Origin: Lycorma delicatula
Taxonomy: Eukaryota > Arthropoda > Insecta > Hemiptera > Fulgoridae
Assembly (NCBI RefSeq): GCF_047948215.1
Contig: NC_134456.1
Span: 198,598,034-198,662,033, forward strand
Direction of reading: 5' to 3'
DNA: 64,000 bases
Shown one piece after another: positions 1-14,007 of this stretch. The position numbers and the translations under genes are program-made. Every line of letters begins with the position of its first letter. Position 1 is the stretch's first letter. The notes beneath the pieces are model-generated. The model had not been told where the DNA came from. It ran no database searches and was given only the letters and a program-made list of their open reading frames with translations.

Positions 1-3000
1 GTTTTATTTTCTATTCTTATTTAATATGCCGGATCTTTTATCTTGTTTTCTTCTGTTTCATAAGTTGATAAATTTATGGGATTGATTTAGGAAATTTTCT
101 GAAGATGTGTGCCCATAATGTGTATTCAGTTTTCATTAATGAATAACAAGCCTTAGTTTTGAATTTCTGATCATTACTTTGACATAGGCTTTTGTAATTT
201 TGGCTAGGAATGTAATGTATAATCAATGGTTATTGTTTGGTTAAATTTGTATTCAGTATAATATTAAATATGATGCGTTTAATTTCGTCAAGCAGCCAGT
301 TTTACAAATAATTTTTAATTGCATTTATACATTGTTTTTTTACACTAATCTTATTTCAATCTGATCTTAGACTAATGAAATTGTAAATGAGATTTATTTA
401 TAATTTTTAAATAAGATTATGAGTTATTACTCAACCTGTCGTAGTGTAATTTACAATTTACTCTAAAGTAGCTAATATAAGCAGTTGCTTTACTGTGGTT
501 TTATATAGTATGTACGCCTACGTATAATGCACGCACACACACACACACACACACACAGTGTCTATTAGACACACAACATATATATATATATATATATTTG
601 TTGTATATGTATATTCACCTTTCTTTGTAGTTCTGGGTTTTTTGTTTAGTCAGCACAGTCACGTACTTCAAGCTAACTTTGTGATCACTGTGAAGTCAGT
701 AATAATGCAGCGTCTTCATTCTAAAATAAAAATATTATTTTTTTATTTTAAGACTTTTGTTTACATTTTTTTTGTTGAAATTTCAGTAAAAACATTTCAA
801 TTAATGATTTTGAGACTCAAGCATTATTAAATTATTAAGCACGCTTCTGCGTTATTAATAATTTGGAATGAATCAAACTTTAAAAAGAAATGTTAAAAAA
901 AGAATATAATATCAGAATATAATATTATCCATTCGTTTAGTTATACTTTTTTACCAATTTTTTTTTTCACGAATTTAATAAAAAACAAAATAACGTTAAC
1001 AGTAAATGTTTATAAAGTGGTAGTCGATAAAGTTATGCGTTTAAAACTGGTATTCCCTCCCACCTAACAAATTTTGCAATTAGAATTTTATTGAAATTGT
1101 GAATGTTCCATTTTTGAGCAATTCATTTTCGAAATGAAATATTAAAAATGTTTTTTAATAGTTATCTTTCAGTAACTTTTTGAAAATTGTTTACATTTGC
1201 TGAAAATATTCTCTTGTACGTAATAATTTACATTTTGTTGAAATTGTATAGTTCTTTAAACATAGTTGTGACAGGCGTATTTTGTGACTTTCGGATTCGC
1301 TTATGGCTTATTATTTAACTATAAATAAGTAAGTCAAATAATGTAGATGCTATTTTATCAGTGCCGGCCGTGTAAAATAGCTTATGTTTTCAGCTTATGA
1401 CGGTTTGTTACGTAATTATTTCTTTATTATTACTGTTTTTTAATTGATTCAACGCAATTCGTGAAATCCATTTTTATCGTTAAAAATAAAGTGAATGAAG
1501 GGTCTGTATTGTAAATTTCCAAGTAAAAAATTATTTATGTTGTGTTTACTTATACTTCAACCCTACATTGATTGTAATCCAGAAGTATTTTTTTAAGTTA
1601 TAGTTTTTTTTGTACGATACTGTATGGAAAAGCACGTACTGTCATAAAAAAGATTGGTGTAGAAACTAGCTAGTATTCATCAACGCATGTTATCAGTTAT
1701 TAGAGTTGCTATGATATCGGAATCAGTGGAAAATTATAGATGCATTGGTGTGAAAATAAAATTCAGTTTATTTTGTTTTTAATTTCTGTGAAGATTGCGT
1801 TCATTTCTCTTTTAATATTTTTCTTCCTGGTTAATACCTGTTGTTGCAGTACTGTTTATATATTAATTGATATTCCAGTCCGGTTAAAGATTAAATTCTT
1901 TAAATCGGATTCTAATTCCCTTCTTATATATATAGATGAGTAGACAAAATCGTTCATACGGTGTCATCGAAGATAATAATAATACTAATAATAATAGAGA
2001 TATGTATTTCCGTTTTTAATTTTTTTATTCCTATTTGTCAAACAGTAACAGAACTGCAACAATCAAACTTATATGGATCACTAATGTTTCACTGATTAGG
2101 TTTTTAATCATATTTCTGGTGAGTCAACTACTAACATAGCAAGCGCCAGAATTTACATTCTACGATTACTGTTTGTTTAAGTCTGCGAATAGTTTTGTAT
2201 TCTCCTGTTTCGTTCTTAGAAAGGAAACAAGTACTGAACTTATGCCTCTTTTCTAATATTTCTTGTATTCCGTATTTTAATTTACCGCTTTTTTCTCCTA
2301 ATTTTAAAGTGTTTTATTTGGGTGTCGATAGTGTCAGTAAATTATATTTTACACCTCTTAGATTAATTTCGTTATACATTTTGATTATTTATTTTAAATA
2401 ATTTGTTTTTATTTTTGTTTGTTTTTGGACAAGTATTATTTTTCTATTATCTTTGAATTTATGTCGAGATTATTTTTGTGTCAATTTACCTTTGTACATC
2501 GCCACTTATAAATTTTTATCTACTTAATTAAGTATTCATTTATTTTTTATTAAATATATTTCTTATCCTTTTATTATATCAATACGGTATTTGATTTTTA
2601 TGACGATGATAAAACACCCCTATAGACGAGTATAAAATTTTCTGTTCTTATCGGAAATTATAGTTTAATACATACGCACGCGCGTGAGCATACTGAAATT
2701 TAAAATGTCAAATTTTAAGTCAACAGAAACAAAAAAATGTTTTCCGCCTTTTACATTTTTGCTGCCGCTTTGTTTTCAGAAGTGCACTTTTTTTTAAACA
2801 ATATCTGTATTTAAATTAGAATTATAAAATTTATTAAAATAAAGTAAAGAAAAAGTGCAATATTTTTCAATTCATCTTTACATTTTTACTTTTTGAAGTC
2901 TATCCTGAGTTTACACTAACAAGCAATTAATTATTTTTTTCATGTAAAAAATTAATATTATTTTTAAATTTTTATTGCGTTTGTTATTTTATTTTGTCGT

Positions 3001-6000
3001 GAAAAATGTGTTATTTTTTTGTTTTTATAAATCCTTAAAACTAGTAGCGAAGTGCTGTGTTTTCCTGTACAATTTTGGTTAGGTCTCTGTTAAATAATTG
3101 AATGTTATTATTTTTAATTTTAACCCGTACGGAAATTTAATTTGAATCCGATTGCTTTTTAAACCAGTAATCAGTAGTCGATTACTGGGGGGGGTTTAAT
3201 TCCCGGGATTTGGAACGGAAATGTCGGTCTAGTCTTGAAGATAACACTGCCAATGTGTAAAGTTTAAATCTCATTAAAAAATAAATAAATTTCATATAAA
3301 AAATAGTCTTTTCTTCATATTACATTATTTTATCAGCCGTTTACATTAATTTTAAATGGCTGACTGCACTTTTATATTAAACTCAATTCATGCTTGGATA
3401 AGTTTTATCTTGCGAGTTCTTTATTTAATGATATTTGTAGTAAATATTTAAAGCTGTTTAAAAGGATTCTAAAACTTTTCTGTTGATTATCGTTAACTTG
3501 TTATTAATTGCTAATAATTTTTGTGAATTCGTTTTAATTATTTTTTTCACTCGTCCAGTCGATAGACGTTTTTTAGAACAAAAGCAGATTTCAAATAACA
3601 ATTTTTATTTACGAATTAATATTTTAAGACTTGATTTCATTTCCTTTTTTCCGGGTTGTATAATTTTTTTAAGGTAATCTTTTGTTTAGTTATGAAGTAA
3701 ATAATTGTTGTGGGATGTTAGTTACATAACTGTTCGTGTTGTATGATATTATTATTTGAAATCGTTAATTTACACCGTTCAAGCTCATATAAACTATCTA
3801 ACGAAGAAGAATTGTGGTAATTTAATCTCATATATTCCTCATTTTATTTTTTATTTACTTTATTAATTTTATTTTTCGATGAATCGCAAAAAAACTTTAG
3901 TTAGATTTTTTGCATTTTACTTGCGATTATGTTATGTGCGGTTGTATATGAATGAATTGTAGTTATTTATTTAAAATTTTGTTGCGTTACCTCTGAATAT
4001 AATTTATTTAATATATGTATTATTTTTATTTCATTACTATAATTGTAGCTTTCCCTAACCTAACATTGCCGGTTAACGTCTGAAGTTTTCGTACATGGTT
4101 ACTGTTACTAATAAATATTTTCTTAATATTACTAAATATATAATTTTTTTACGTCAGCAGTCATAAAATGTTTTTATTAAAAATTTATTTCTTATTTTTT
4201 TACTTAATAAAATATTGTGTAGAATGTATGTAAAACCGAAAAGATGTTTGTTTGCCGTTTTTGTTAGTGAAAATTTAAATAATTATCGATTATTAAAAAA
4301 AATTATAATAAATTAGGATTTTAATTTATATTGTTATAATAATATAAATTATTATTATTGATTACTCAAAACAAATTTGAATGGGTGCTTAAATTAATTG
4401 AATGTTATAGGTTAGTGTAATTAGGTTATATTCTCGATTTATTTAACTTCACTAAAGAATTTGCTTGTAATTGTTCTGTCTGTTAGGCATTTCTCGCTTT
4501 TACAGCGATTTTCGTAGGATCCAAAAGTAATTTATAGACAAAAACATTTGTTAGTAGTAGTCGTTTAATTGCGTTAAGAATAAAAAAAAAACTAATTTAA
4601 TTTCTGTAATTTTCGATGTTAATAAAGTTGTTTATTATTACTAATTTTTAAAGTTTTCATTAATTTTATCACTTAAAAAAAAAATGTATTATTTTTATTA
4701 ATTAGATTAATTAAGAAATATCATTTTCTTTATGGAATAATGTGATGACTGGGTTTATAAATAATTTTATTTATATTTAAAAAAAAATCAAAACGTACTT
4801 TAAAGGTTATTAGGGTGAAGATGTTTTCTTGTATAAAATTGTTAAGTGTTAACTCTGAATTCCGGATATTAAGTTTAATAATGATCTATGTCGTCATGAT
4901 TTTTATCATGTCTTATTTTTTAGATTACGTAATTGATGTTGTCATTATAAAGAAACCGGTTTGAATATTTTGTCATTAATTACTTGATTTTGTCTTTTTA
5001 ATATATCGTTTTTGCCTGTTTTTGTTTTAATTGTAAAAGTGATAATTTATCATTGTTCTGTTATGAATTGTTTTTTAATTAAATCTGAACTAAACCAAAT
5101 TATTTTAAATGTATAGATAAATAAAATCGTAATCGTGAATTACAACATTATTTAATTTTATTAACATTTCGAGTATGGTGGCGATGGGAATAAACTATTT
5201 TCGAGATCGCTAATAAAAATTAAAGAATTTGAAATGTTTAGTAGTACTGAGAATTTTTAAAACATTAATGACGATTAATTATAAATGTGGTTTTAAATTT
5301 TAAAAAGGCTTATTAAAAAATGAAAGAGAATTAGTGTTGATTTCTTACTTTACTTATTTATAACTTTTTTAGTTTATTTGATATAATACAAACTTAATAT
5401 CTGTTACGTTGTTGCTGAATATTTTACGTCAATTGATGTAAAATAATACTTTATTTTAATGAATGGTGTTCTTAAAATATTAGTCTAAAGCGTTTTTTCT
5501 GTAATATAAGTGATCGCTGGCTTCAAATAGTTTTTATTATTTTTAATTGTGTAGTACCAGTAATCATCTGTTATTTGAACATATGACAAAAAAAAGAGAA
5601 CGCGAAATCCATTTCTTTACGATCATTAAATTATTATTTGTATTCATTTGATAAATTATTTTACCAACTCATTACCTAGTAATAATATTTTAAGTATATG
5701 TTTTTGTATTTTTACACACACACACAAAATTACACTAATATAAGTAGTCCAAGAAAATATACCGTCTTACAAAAAACAAAAGGCAGCAAGTGTACAAGAA
5801 TCAACTTTATTAATATATGCGTGTATATTTGATTTGCAAAGCGTTATCGTGTACACCTTCCATATCGAACTGCAAGGTCAAATGTCTCCAAATCTGCCAG
5901 TACAATGAAGTAACCTAATTTCGTTGCTTATTGTCATTAGTGGTACACCTTTATCGAATTATATCTAGATTGAAGGACATTTCCTTTAATCTAAGTAATG

Positions 6001-6516
6001 TAGGAACTGGATATCCACTTATACGGAATGCAGAAAAAACTGGTAACTGGGTTATATAACAATTATTAATGGTGATCATTATTTTATAAATGTTATGATC
6101 TTTTAATTATGTATGAAAATAAAAACGAATCTACAATTAATCTGGGGTTAGTTTCATAAGGCGCTTTATTTTAGTAAATAAATGAACTAGTAATTTTTGC
6201 TTATTATGACGATTAGTTTTTTAAAATATACAGTTGAAAAACAAGGATTTTACAGCTGATGACATATTTCTTGTCTATATTTATTGCTGAAATTAATAAT
6301 ATATTCAGTTGTATTTTTGCATTGAGGGGTAATTCAAGATGGCTATTAGAAAAATTATCCGTTTGAAGAAAACTCATTTTAGTGTATGATGAGGTGCCTT
6401 TACCGAGTAGATGAGAAAAAAAGGTAATGCTAGTTGATATTTTAATTAATAGTTTTTTGGGAGATTAGAAATTTCATTTTTTAAGAAATTTGACGACCAA
6501 CGTGCGTTATTAGTTT
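1..6516. other. AT-rich non-coding flank
   Basis: No open reading frame here has a recognisable domain or plausible splice partners; the longest are under 100 codons and of low complexity. The stretch has frequent CpG dinucleotides, unlike the DNA after 7.2 kb. It holds a CA repeat followed by a TA repeat (534-597), a run of eight G near 3190 and a short CA run near 5715. It is either intergenic DNA upstream of the zinc-finger gene or part of an upstream intron; the window cannot tell which. Confidence 0.6.
534..597. repeat. CA and TA microsatellites
   Basis: An uninterrupted CA run of about 24 bases (534-557) is followed 20 bases later by a TA run of about 20 bases (578-597). The small reading frame that starts between the two runs is low complexity and is not taken as a gene. 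Confidence 0.9.
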
Positions 6517-6917
6517 TTAGACAACTTTATCAGGAACTAGCATATGAAGCTTTGGTGGTGGTGGTTGAGACGACGTGAAGAGGATATTATAAATGTTGAA
6601 TATACGTTCGGCTAGAAAAGAAGTGGGGGTAAGAGATGAAGCACGGCTGAGGACACGTGTCAGGCTGTCATGAATGAGGGAGTGGGGAGGGATTTTAAAT
6701 GTGTTATGTTGGCTCCCTTGCTGGCTGTTTCTCGTTGCGTTTGCGAGACCCGAGTCCCTTCGCCTTTGTGAAAGCAGAAACAACGCCTGGTTGCCTGCCT
6801 TCTGTTCGTATTACTACTGTATTATATTTACTTAGTTCGTACATCATCCCAGCTGACATCGTCGATTGTTTTTTACCGGTTTGTTATGGTCTTAATAACG
6901 AGTTTCTGATTTATTAA
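6517..6917 (+). promoter_or_regulatory. candidate promoter / first non-coding exon
   Basis: This block is clearly richer in G, C and CpG than its surroundings and lies just before the point (about 7.2 kb) where CpG nearly disappears. That is where an insect transcription start would sit if the gene body downstream is germline-methylated. A good donor-like site (GGGG before GTAAGAG) occurs at 6628/6629 and could end a first exon. Short frames on both strands have no recognisable content and are probably chance products of the higher GC. The promoter role is inferred from position and composition; no core promoter motif was identified with confidence. Confidence 0.4.
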
Positions 6918-7196
6918 TTTATATTCGTTTTTATATTAATTGATGTTTGATAGTCTATTTATACTATTTATTATTTAGAATTACTTTAATGTAAGATGTC
7001 GTTTATCAGTTCTCATAGTATGTTATTTTTGCACACATCGTTTACAGCACTGCATTACAAGTTGGGAGTGTAGACACGAGCTGCTTCCTAAGATTTATAT
7101 TATTTCCGCACTTAATTATAAAGTAACGAAAATTAATTGACATTGCCCCCGATTTTTTTTTTATTTGAATCGCAGAGTAGTACAACATTGTTATAA

Positions 7197-7791
7197 TTTT
7201 TAATTTCTTGTAAAGAAAATGTGGTTGACAGTTGAATTATAATTATCATTGTCTTTGTACAGAGATTTGTAAATTTCTACAATAATTTTTATTATGGCTC
7301 ATGGTTATGGTATATATTTTTTTATATAAATAATAAATTAATATTAATTGCTTATTATAAAAATTATAATAAAGTATATATGTAATTATAGATTATTTAT
7401 TGATAATTTAACTTACTTGTATTTCTTCATTAGCATTTCTGCCTTTTTTTCATTGTAACTTGATTTTATGTGAAATAAGTTAACTGTGTGGAATAATAAA
7501 TGACCTTGATAATAAAAAAACCATTAAAATATTCTGTTACTGTGAAGGAAATACATATCATTAGAATTATTTTAAGTTCCTAAGTTTTAATTTATCATAT
7601 TATGGCAATTAATGTTTTATCATATTTTTATTGCTTAATATGAACATGTGTAAAATAATTTTTGAGCTTATATTTTTCATTAGAAAAAATCTCATTCATT
7701 ATTGCTGTAAATAATATGTCATTTCAATAAGTATTGTAATAGATGTTATTGTTTCATTGTACTTTTTTTTACTAACATTTTCTGACATATT

Positions 7792-7864
<73 letters not shown>

Positions 7865-8399
7865 TTAAGTATAAAATAAATATAATTCAAAAATTAACCT
7901 TAGAAGCTCTAAAACTCTCAGATGAAATTAGATAGTTGTATAATAAAAATTATACTCTGTTTTCTATTGAAATTTAAATCTGGCTACTTTAAAACAAATT
8001 TATTTGAGTAAGGGTAATTAAATCCTTTACATCATCCTCCGATGTAGAGTATGATGAAGGTGTTATAATGTTAATATTCTGTTCTGAATCGGTTGATTTT
8101 CTTATTCTGAGCACTGCTGAAATGACAAAGGGACTAAGCTACTACTCTGTAACTATTAAAATAATGTACTTCTTTATTAAAATATTTATCCGGTTTTATG
8201 TGATAGATTTACAGATATTTGTATGTTTACATGATATACATGAACAAAAAAATGATGGATACATATTTAGGTTTCTTTCATATATGTAGTTGTTTTCTTT
8301 TTTCTATTGAGCTTTTGTAATAATGTGTAATATACATTCAAATTTTACTTTTTAATGTTTATTATAATTATTAATATTAAATAAACTTTTTTGTTTCAG
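7197..8399 (+). other. CpG-free non-coding stretch with long AT repeat
   Basis: No CpG is visible from about 7196 to about 8039, a sharp change from the left flank. The stretch holds the AT microsatellite and nothing recognisable as coding. It ends in a pyrimidine-rich tract and a TTTCAG acceptor at 8399. It is interpreted as the first intron of the zinc-finger gene. Confidence 0.5.
7794..7861. repeat. (AT)n microsatellite, about 68 bp
   Basis: An unbroken alternating AT run of more than 30 units. It is self-complementary. The 63-codon minus-strand frame through it is only Tyr-Ile repeats and is not a gene. Confidence 0.95.
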
Positions 8400-8496
8400 A
8401 ATGCTGATGATGATATGAAGTGCATTCACAATTCTAGTAAAATGTCATCTGTTCAGATGTTATGATGGTCCCTTTTCATAGACATTTCTGGCACAG
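8400..8496 (+). other. possible 5' UTR exon
   Basis: A T-rich tract ending TTTCAG precedes position 8400, and ...GGCACAG|GTATAT follows at 8496/8497, so both ends look like splice sites. The segment has no long open frame and contains several ATGs; the first (8401) opens a five-codon upstream ORF ending in TGA. It could splice to the acceptor at 13980, since the coding exon there begins with an untranslated leader. This is a sequence-only prediction; another leader exon or a start within the 5.5-kb intron is possible. Confidence 0.4.
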
Positions 8497-9760
8497 GTAT
8501 ATTTTAATTTTATTCTTTGTTTTCAATTAACCAAGGTATGAATCATAATGATTACAATTTTTTAGTGTATGGTTGTTTGTATATATTTTTTTGTATACAC
8601 TTTAATTTTTAAATTATTTCACTTCATTTGAGTATATTAATATTTTGTGATAATTTTATTTAATTATTAAATATTTTTTAACTAATAAAGTTTTGCAAGT
8701 AGCTGAACTGGTTTGTCACTTTATCTTAATGGCTTTATCATTTTTTCATCTGTTGATCTCATATAATCAAATATTGAAATTAACTATTTTAATTATAAGC
8801 TCTCACTTATCATTATCAATATATAATTACTTTTCCCAAATAATGAGAAAAAACCAGCAATCTTTGTATAAAGTTCAGCAAAAAAATTTAAGTAGAACAT
8901 CTTATAGGGTTAGAAATATTATAAAATTAGTTGTAAGTAAACTGTATGAGCTAGAAATAAAAATTTTCTTACCGCATCGCTTGCTGATAACAGTTTAACA
9001 ATTAAGTGCTCTGTGAAGATATTTTAAATGTCATGTACAATTCCTTTCTACCGATTCATCACTCATTCTCCAGTTGTGCATGTTACTGAGCGAGTGTTGG
9101 CTTGGACTGTCGTCATCTATGTTTGCCTTTAAGTAGTATTAGCTGATTTAATAGTGATGATGTTTTGATCAGTCATCCAGTTAACTTGTATTTAAAAAAA
9201 AACTTTTGTACAGTTAACAAGCATTTAAAAACAATATTGTTGATTTAGATTTACTGTTATATATTATATTTTTTCAGTGATTAGTTGATTTGATTTAATT
9301 GTAAATGTATTGAATTACTGCTGACATAATGAAACTTGCATTCAAAATGTTTATCATGTATTTGTCTACTGTTGATTTGTACCAGTGATTTTTATGTTTG
9401 TTTTATAATTTATTATTGCCTATATTTGTTAATTTATGGTTCACAAGTGGAACTATATAACTTAATTTAAAAATGTCTGTATCTTTATTATATATAAAAT
9501 CTACATGTTATTAAAAATATTTATCTATTAGTACATTTATAATATTTATATATAATATAATAATGGCTAATTTGATACATTAGAGATCTCATTTTGTAAT
9601 TTTTTTTTGTATTTTACCATTAAAATATTTTTTTATGTATGATGCTTTAAAAAATTTACAAAGAAGTGACTCCCAATAGTAGTTGATACTCAATACTTGA
9701 GTATTTTACATAATTGAATGAATTCATTTTTATGATTTTTTTTTATTGTACTAATGGCTG

Positions 9761-9784
9761 TTTCTCTCTCTTTCTCTCTCTCTA

Positions 9785-9816
<32 letters not shown>
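9761..9816. repeat. CT-rich then GT microsatellite
   Basis: A run of TCTC units with a few interruptions passes directly into about nine GT units. Compound simple repeat in a presumed intron. Confidence 0.9.
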
Positions 9817-9817
<1 letters not shown>

Positions 9818-12142
9818 ATGTGACTTCCATAAGGAAGATTATTCTGTTGTTTAATCAGCCATAGTTTAACAAATGAAGTTTTGATGTTAAGTAGAAATGA
9901 TAAGTAAAAATATTGATACAAATTAAAAATCTTTAATATTTATAAATAATATTTTTTGGATCCCTCAACAAGATTTACATTATCACTAGCAGATTTATGT
10001 TATGTTTATTAAGCAATTCATCTCTTGTGTTTAATCTTAGTTAATTAAATAAGGTAGATTGTTTTATCGACAGTAATTAAATGCATTGATTTCATGTTGT
10101 GTAAATTCGATTTGAATATGGCTATAATTTTCTACTGTTGTTTTCAGAAGCACAAAATTATTCCCCTTCATATTCATTTGTGCTGATAATGACATTTTAT
10201 TTTTTAGTTCGTTGTTTATATTCTTAGTTTTAGAATGTTATTGAACTTTCAATATCAGCTTGTTTGCCAAATTAACTGTTAAATTTTATGGTTATTTTAA
10301 AACCAATTTGGAAGTGAACATTTTGGAAAAAAGTGTTATTTGCACTAAATTCCAGTAAACAGATTTGAAAAACCTGGTAATTGAAATTATGTTAATAACA
10401 CTACACACATACAGATGGTTCAGCCACTAAATTAACTCCCGTTTTATGATATTTATTTTTTACCAGTAAAAACTGAAAGTTGATAAATTATCAAAAATAG
10501 TCTTGTTTTCTTAAATACAGTTATGATTTTAACTCCAAATACTGTTAGCAGTTTTGTGTTAAACCTTCTAGATAGTTACAGCTTTCCTGTAATTAGGTAA
10601 CTGGAAAATCAGTCTGCTTAATTAAAAGTCTTAAAGTTTAATTTGTAAGTTTCTAAGATGTTGCCTTTGTAAGGACTTATATTTCTTTCGAGAATGTTTT
10701 TTTTTTTGCTATTACCTGTTATATTTATGATTTATTTCTTCTTTTTTTGTATAAATAATTAACATAACTGAATCTACTTTAATGTCATCTTGTCATATTA
10801 TATTTTCAGTTATTGTATTTTGCCATAATTATCTCAGGGATTAGCTGTTAGCCAATATTCATGTATGAATTACATTTATTTTATTATTAATTATTTAAGT
10901 TACTGTTTAAGAATTAGTGAAAATTTAATTTACATTAAAGTGAATAAAGTTTCAAACTAGTTTTGTGTTATATAATGATTACTGAAACCAATAAAATACA
11001 AAATACAAAAATGAACTAAAATGTTCCTGTTTTTAAAGAAAAATAGAATTTATCTTTTAATGGAGACACTTCAAATTTTACATTTTGACTACTAGTTGAA
11101 TTCGCACTGCTCAAGCTGCAGGTGTACAGGGTGTATACTATTGTACCATACACTGAAAGGACTAGATTCCAGCATTTTATTGTCGACCGTTTATATAGAT
11201 TTATGAACCCAGTGAGCGATACACATACATAATATTAGAAATTTTGGCAAAATGGTAGAACAAAATGCACCAACTTATGTCAGTACTTGAGTTCAAATTT
11301 AAGTTCCAATGGTGATAGCTTGTCTTTTGTAAGATCTTCCATACTATTAAATACTAACAGGTGCCATCAATAATTATGTTTGAAAATATCAGAATAAAAA
11401 TTAAGAACATGTACAATAATTAAACAGTTGTTCATTATACAATTTAAGGAAGAAATAGGTGATCCTGGAAAACAGGTTTTCTGATATGCAGTGTTTGAAT
11501 CTAGATTGAGATAAAACACTAATCTATGGGGGGAAAATTATTCATTTTCTTCCAAAAGCATTTATATATTTCAGTTCATAATCTGTTGGTTATCATGAAA
11601 ATATTTATCAGTGCCATTTAAAAAATAGTAGTGCTGTGAGAATGTGATTAAAACAAAAATTTTATTTGTTAATTTTATATGTATATAATCTTTTTCTTAT
11701 CTCCAGCTGATAATGTACAGAAATAGTGTGAAAGTGTTCCTGTAAGTAAATGCTTTTTAACAGAGTACAAGTTATTTAATCATTTTTCTGAAATTTAAAA
11801 TAAATTACAATTACTGATTATATATTAAATAGAAATTTGTTTTATATTATTAAAACTTAATGCAATTCTAGTATTTGGTATATGATTTTTAGTATTTATG
11901 TAAAAATCTTCCTGAATGTTATTCTAAAAAAGAATTTTCTTCATGGTAGTAAGCATATACCTACAGGGAAAATTTTTTTAAATTTTCTATTTTATTATAT
12001 TTCTAGATGACATTTTCTGCCGTTTATTTGTTTATCTGCAATTTTTGGCAGAGTTCTGTTAGTTAATTTAGCAGTATATAAGGTTGTACTAATTTATAAA
12101 TTAACATGATGTTTAATTGAGAATGATAGTTTAATTTAATAC

Positions 12143-12460
12143 AGTAACTTTCTACAACCCACCGGCTTGGTCTAGTGGTGAATGTGTCTTTCCAAATCAG
12201 CTGATTTTGAAGTTGAGAGTTCCAGCGTTCAAGTCCTAGTAAAGTCAGTTATTTTTACACAGATTTGAATACTAGATCATGGATACCAGTATTCTTTGAT
12301 GGTTGTGTTTCAATTAACCACACATCTCAGGAATGGTCCAACTGAGACTGTACAAGACTACACTTCATTTACACTCTTACATATCATCCTCTGAAGTATT
12401 ATTTGAACTGTATTACCGAAGGCTAAACAGGAAAGAATAAAGAAAAGTAACTTTGTACAA
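12143..12460 (+). mobile_element. full-length tRNA-derived SINE with 15-bp TSD
   Basis: The element proper runs 12158-12445 (288 bp). Its head carries a perfect Pol III box A consensus (TGGTCTAGTGG, 12168-12178) and a perfect box B (GTTCAAGTCC, 12227-12236), spaced as in a tRNA gene. A non-tRNA body follows, ending in an A-rich tail. Flanking direct repeats (12143-12157 and 12446-12460) match at 14 of 15 bases, the signature of LINE-type target-primed insertion. A second, inverted copy of the body lies at 32897-33082, which confirms a dispersed family. The head is not a functional tRNA gene. Confidence 0.9.
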
Positions 12461-14007
12461 TTTGGTTAATGTTTCGAGCTTATAAATCCATATGTTTAAT
12501 TTTCAGAGTAATGTTTACAAATAAACAATAATGTAAAAAAATGACCAACATGTACAAAGATTAAAAGGCATCTTTGCATTATCCAAGACATACTATTCAA
12601 ACATGCTATTTGTGTATTTAGTTTTTAATATTTGAATTTAATTTTTTTACTGTTTCTCACATCATGTTTTATATTTTTTATTTTGTGACAAGTTTTTTAT
12701 TTTAAGTTATTTAGTGTAAAGTTTTATTTTTATTAACACTGTAAGCCACAATGTATCACATTTAAATATTAATTTTTCCCAATTAAACTTTAAATGGGAA
12801 AAAATTATCTATAAAAGATGTCTTTTGTTGAATATTATCAATATTTGTGAAAGTACTCAGTTATCTAACTGAAATCAGTTAGTAACTTTGATATATGTGG
12901 TCATAATTTGGATGCAGTAATATGTTTTTAATAATTTATAAGTATTTATTAAATTTTTTACATTGATGACGTTTCTGTTAAGTAGTATCATGAATAAATA
13001 ACTGTCATCACCATTAAACAATTATTTCTTCTTAATTATTTAAAGATCAGTTTATAATAAATATTAAGTAGATTTTGGACATTTTAAGATTGCGTAATTT
13101 TAAAGTTCAATTCAGTAGTCTTTTTCATTTTATTAATATAGATATATTTTTAGGTTTTAATACTATGTAGTAAATATTAAGCATAATGTAATGAGCATTT
13201 TTGTTGGCAGTTTATATAATTGGTTCTGCTTTAAAGGCTTCTGCTTATTACAATATTTTGTTACGATTTATTTTAAATTCAATATACAGTTTTTCCATAT
13301 TAGTTTTAAATTTTTTGAAATTTATGGGTTATATCAAGAAAAACTTAAAAAGATAACAAAAAGAATTATTAACATCATTACTTTGTTGATAGTTCATTTT
13401 TATTCAAGTTTTGTTCAGTTGTGTTCCTGCCACTTAAGTTCAATTGAATGTGCAGTTCTTTTTTAACAAAAAAATCTTTAGGTTTTACATGAATAATTAT
13501 GAATAGTTAACTAGAAAAAGTAAAGTAGGGAAAAAAACTTTTGTGATAAGTTTATGAATTGTTAGAAATATAGCTCAATGTGTAATATTGTGGTACCAGT
13601 ATGTAAAAAAATATTTGTTAATGCATGTAATTAAAATTAAAAGATTAAATAGAAGTTCTCATTTAACAATAAGTAAGATAAAATGATACTTGCCGTTTGG
13701 TATTCTGTAAATCAATCTAAAACAGAGAACATTACTTAATAATGGAATTTTAAATGTTTTATAAAGCATAAAGTCTCCTTTTTATGACACTATTGTGTCA
13801 TTAAAAGGAAACTTGTAATTTTTAGAAAAATTTGTGTGTGTGTATATATGTATATATATAAGAATTTAAATACATTAATACTTACTTGTGTTACATAGTT
13901 TCGTATTTAGTAGTAAAGTGAAGTTTTTTAAAATATTTTTTTTTAACCATTAACTTATATGTATTGTTTTATTTTTACAGGAGACTTAGCTGATTGTTTA
14001 CGTTGAA

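Larger units (their letters stand above)
8497..13980 (+). other. non-coding stretch, presumed 5' UTR intron
   Basis: AT-rich, CpG-poor and without credible coding frames. It contains a CT/GT microsatellite (9761-9816) and a full-length tRNA-derived SINE with target-site duplication (12143-12460). It ends in TTTTTACAG at 13980, the acceptor of the first coding exon. Short frames at 8693-8998 and 13191-13466 have no recognisable features and are read as chance. Confidence 0.55.

Noticed and set aside
5872..5880. GCAAGGTCA nuclear-receptor half-site (FTZ-F1/ERR type)
   Set aside because: A nine-base match is expected by chance in 64 kb and has no supporting context.
6517..6783. 88-codon minus-strand frame overlapping a 72-codon plus-strand frame
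   Set aside because: Overlapping frames on both strands in a GC-richer block are expected by chance. Neither has a domain or a plausible gene context.
7699..7890. 63-codon frame with Tyr-Ile repeats
   Set aside because: It is a translation of the AT microsatellite.
12168..12236. tRNA gene suggested by box A and box B
   Set aside because: The boxes belong to a SINE head: a non-tRNA body, tail and target-site duplication follow, and no proper cloverleaf or 3' stem is evident.
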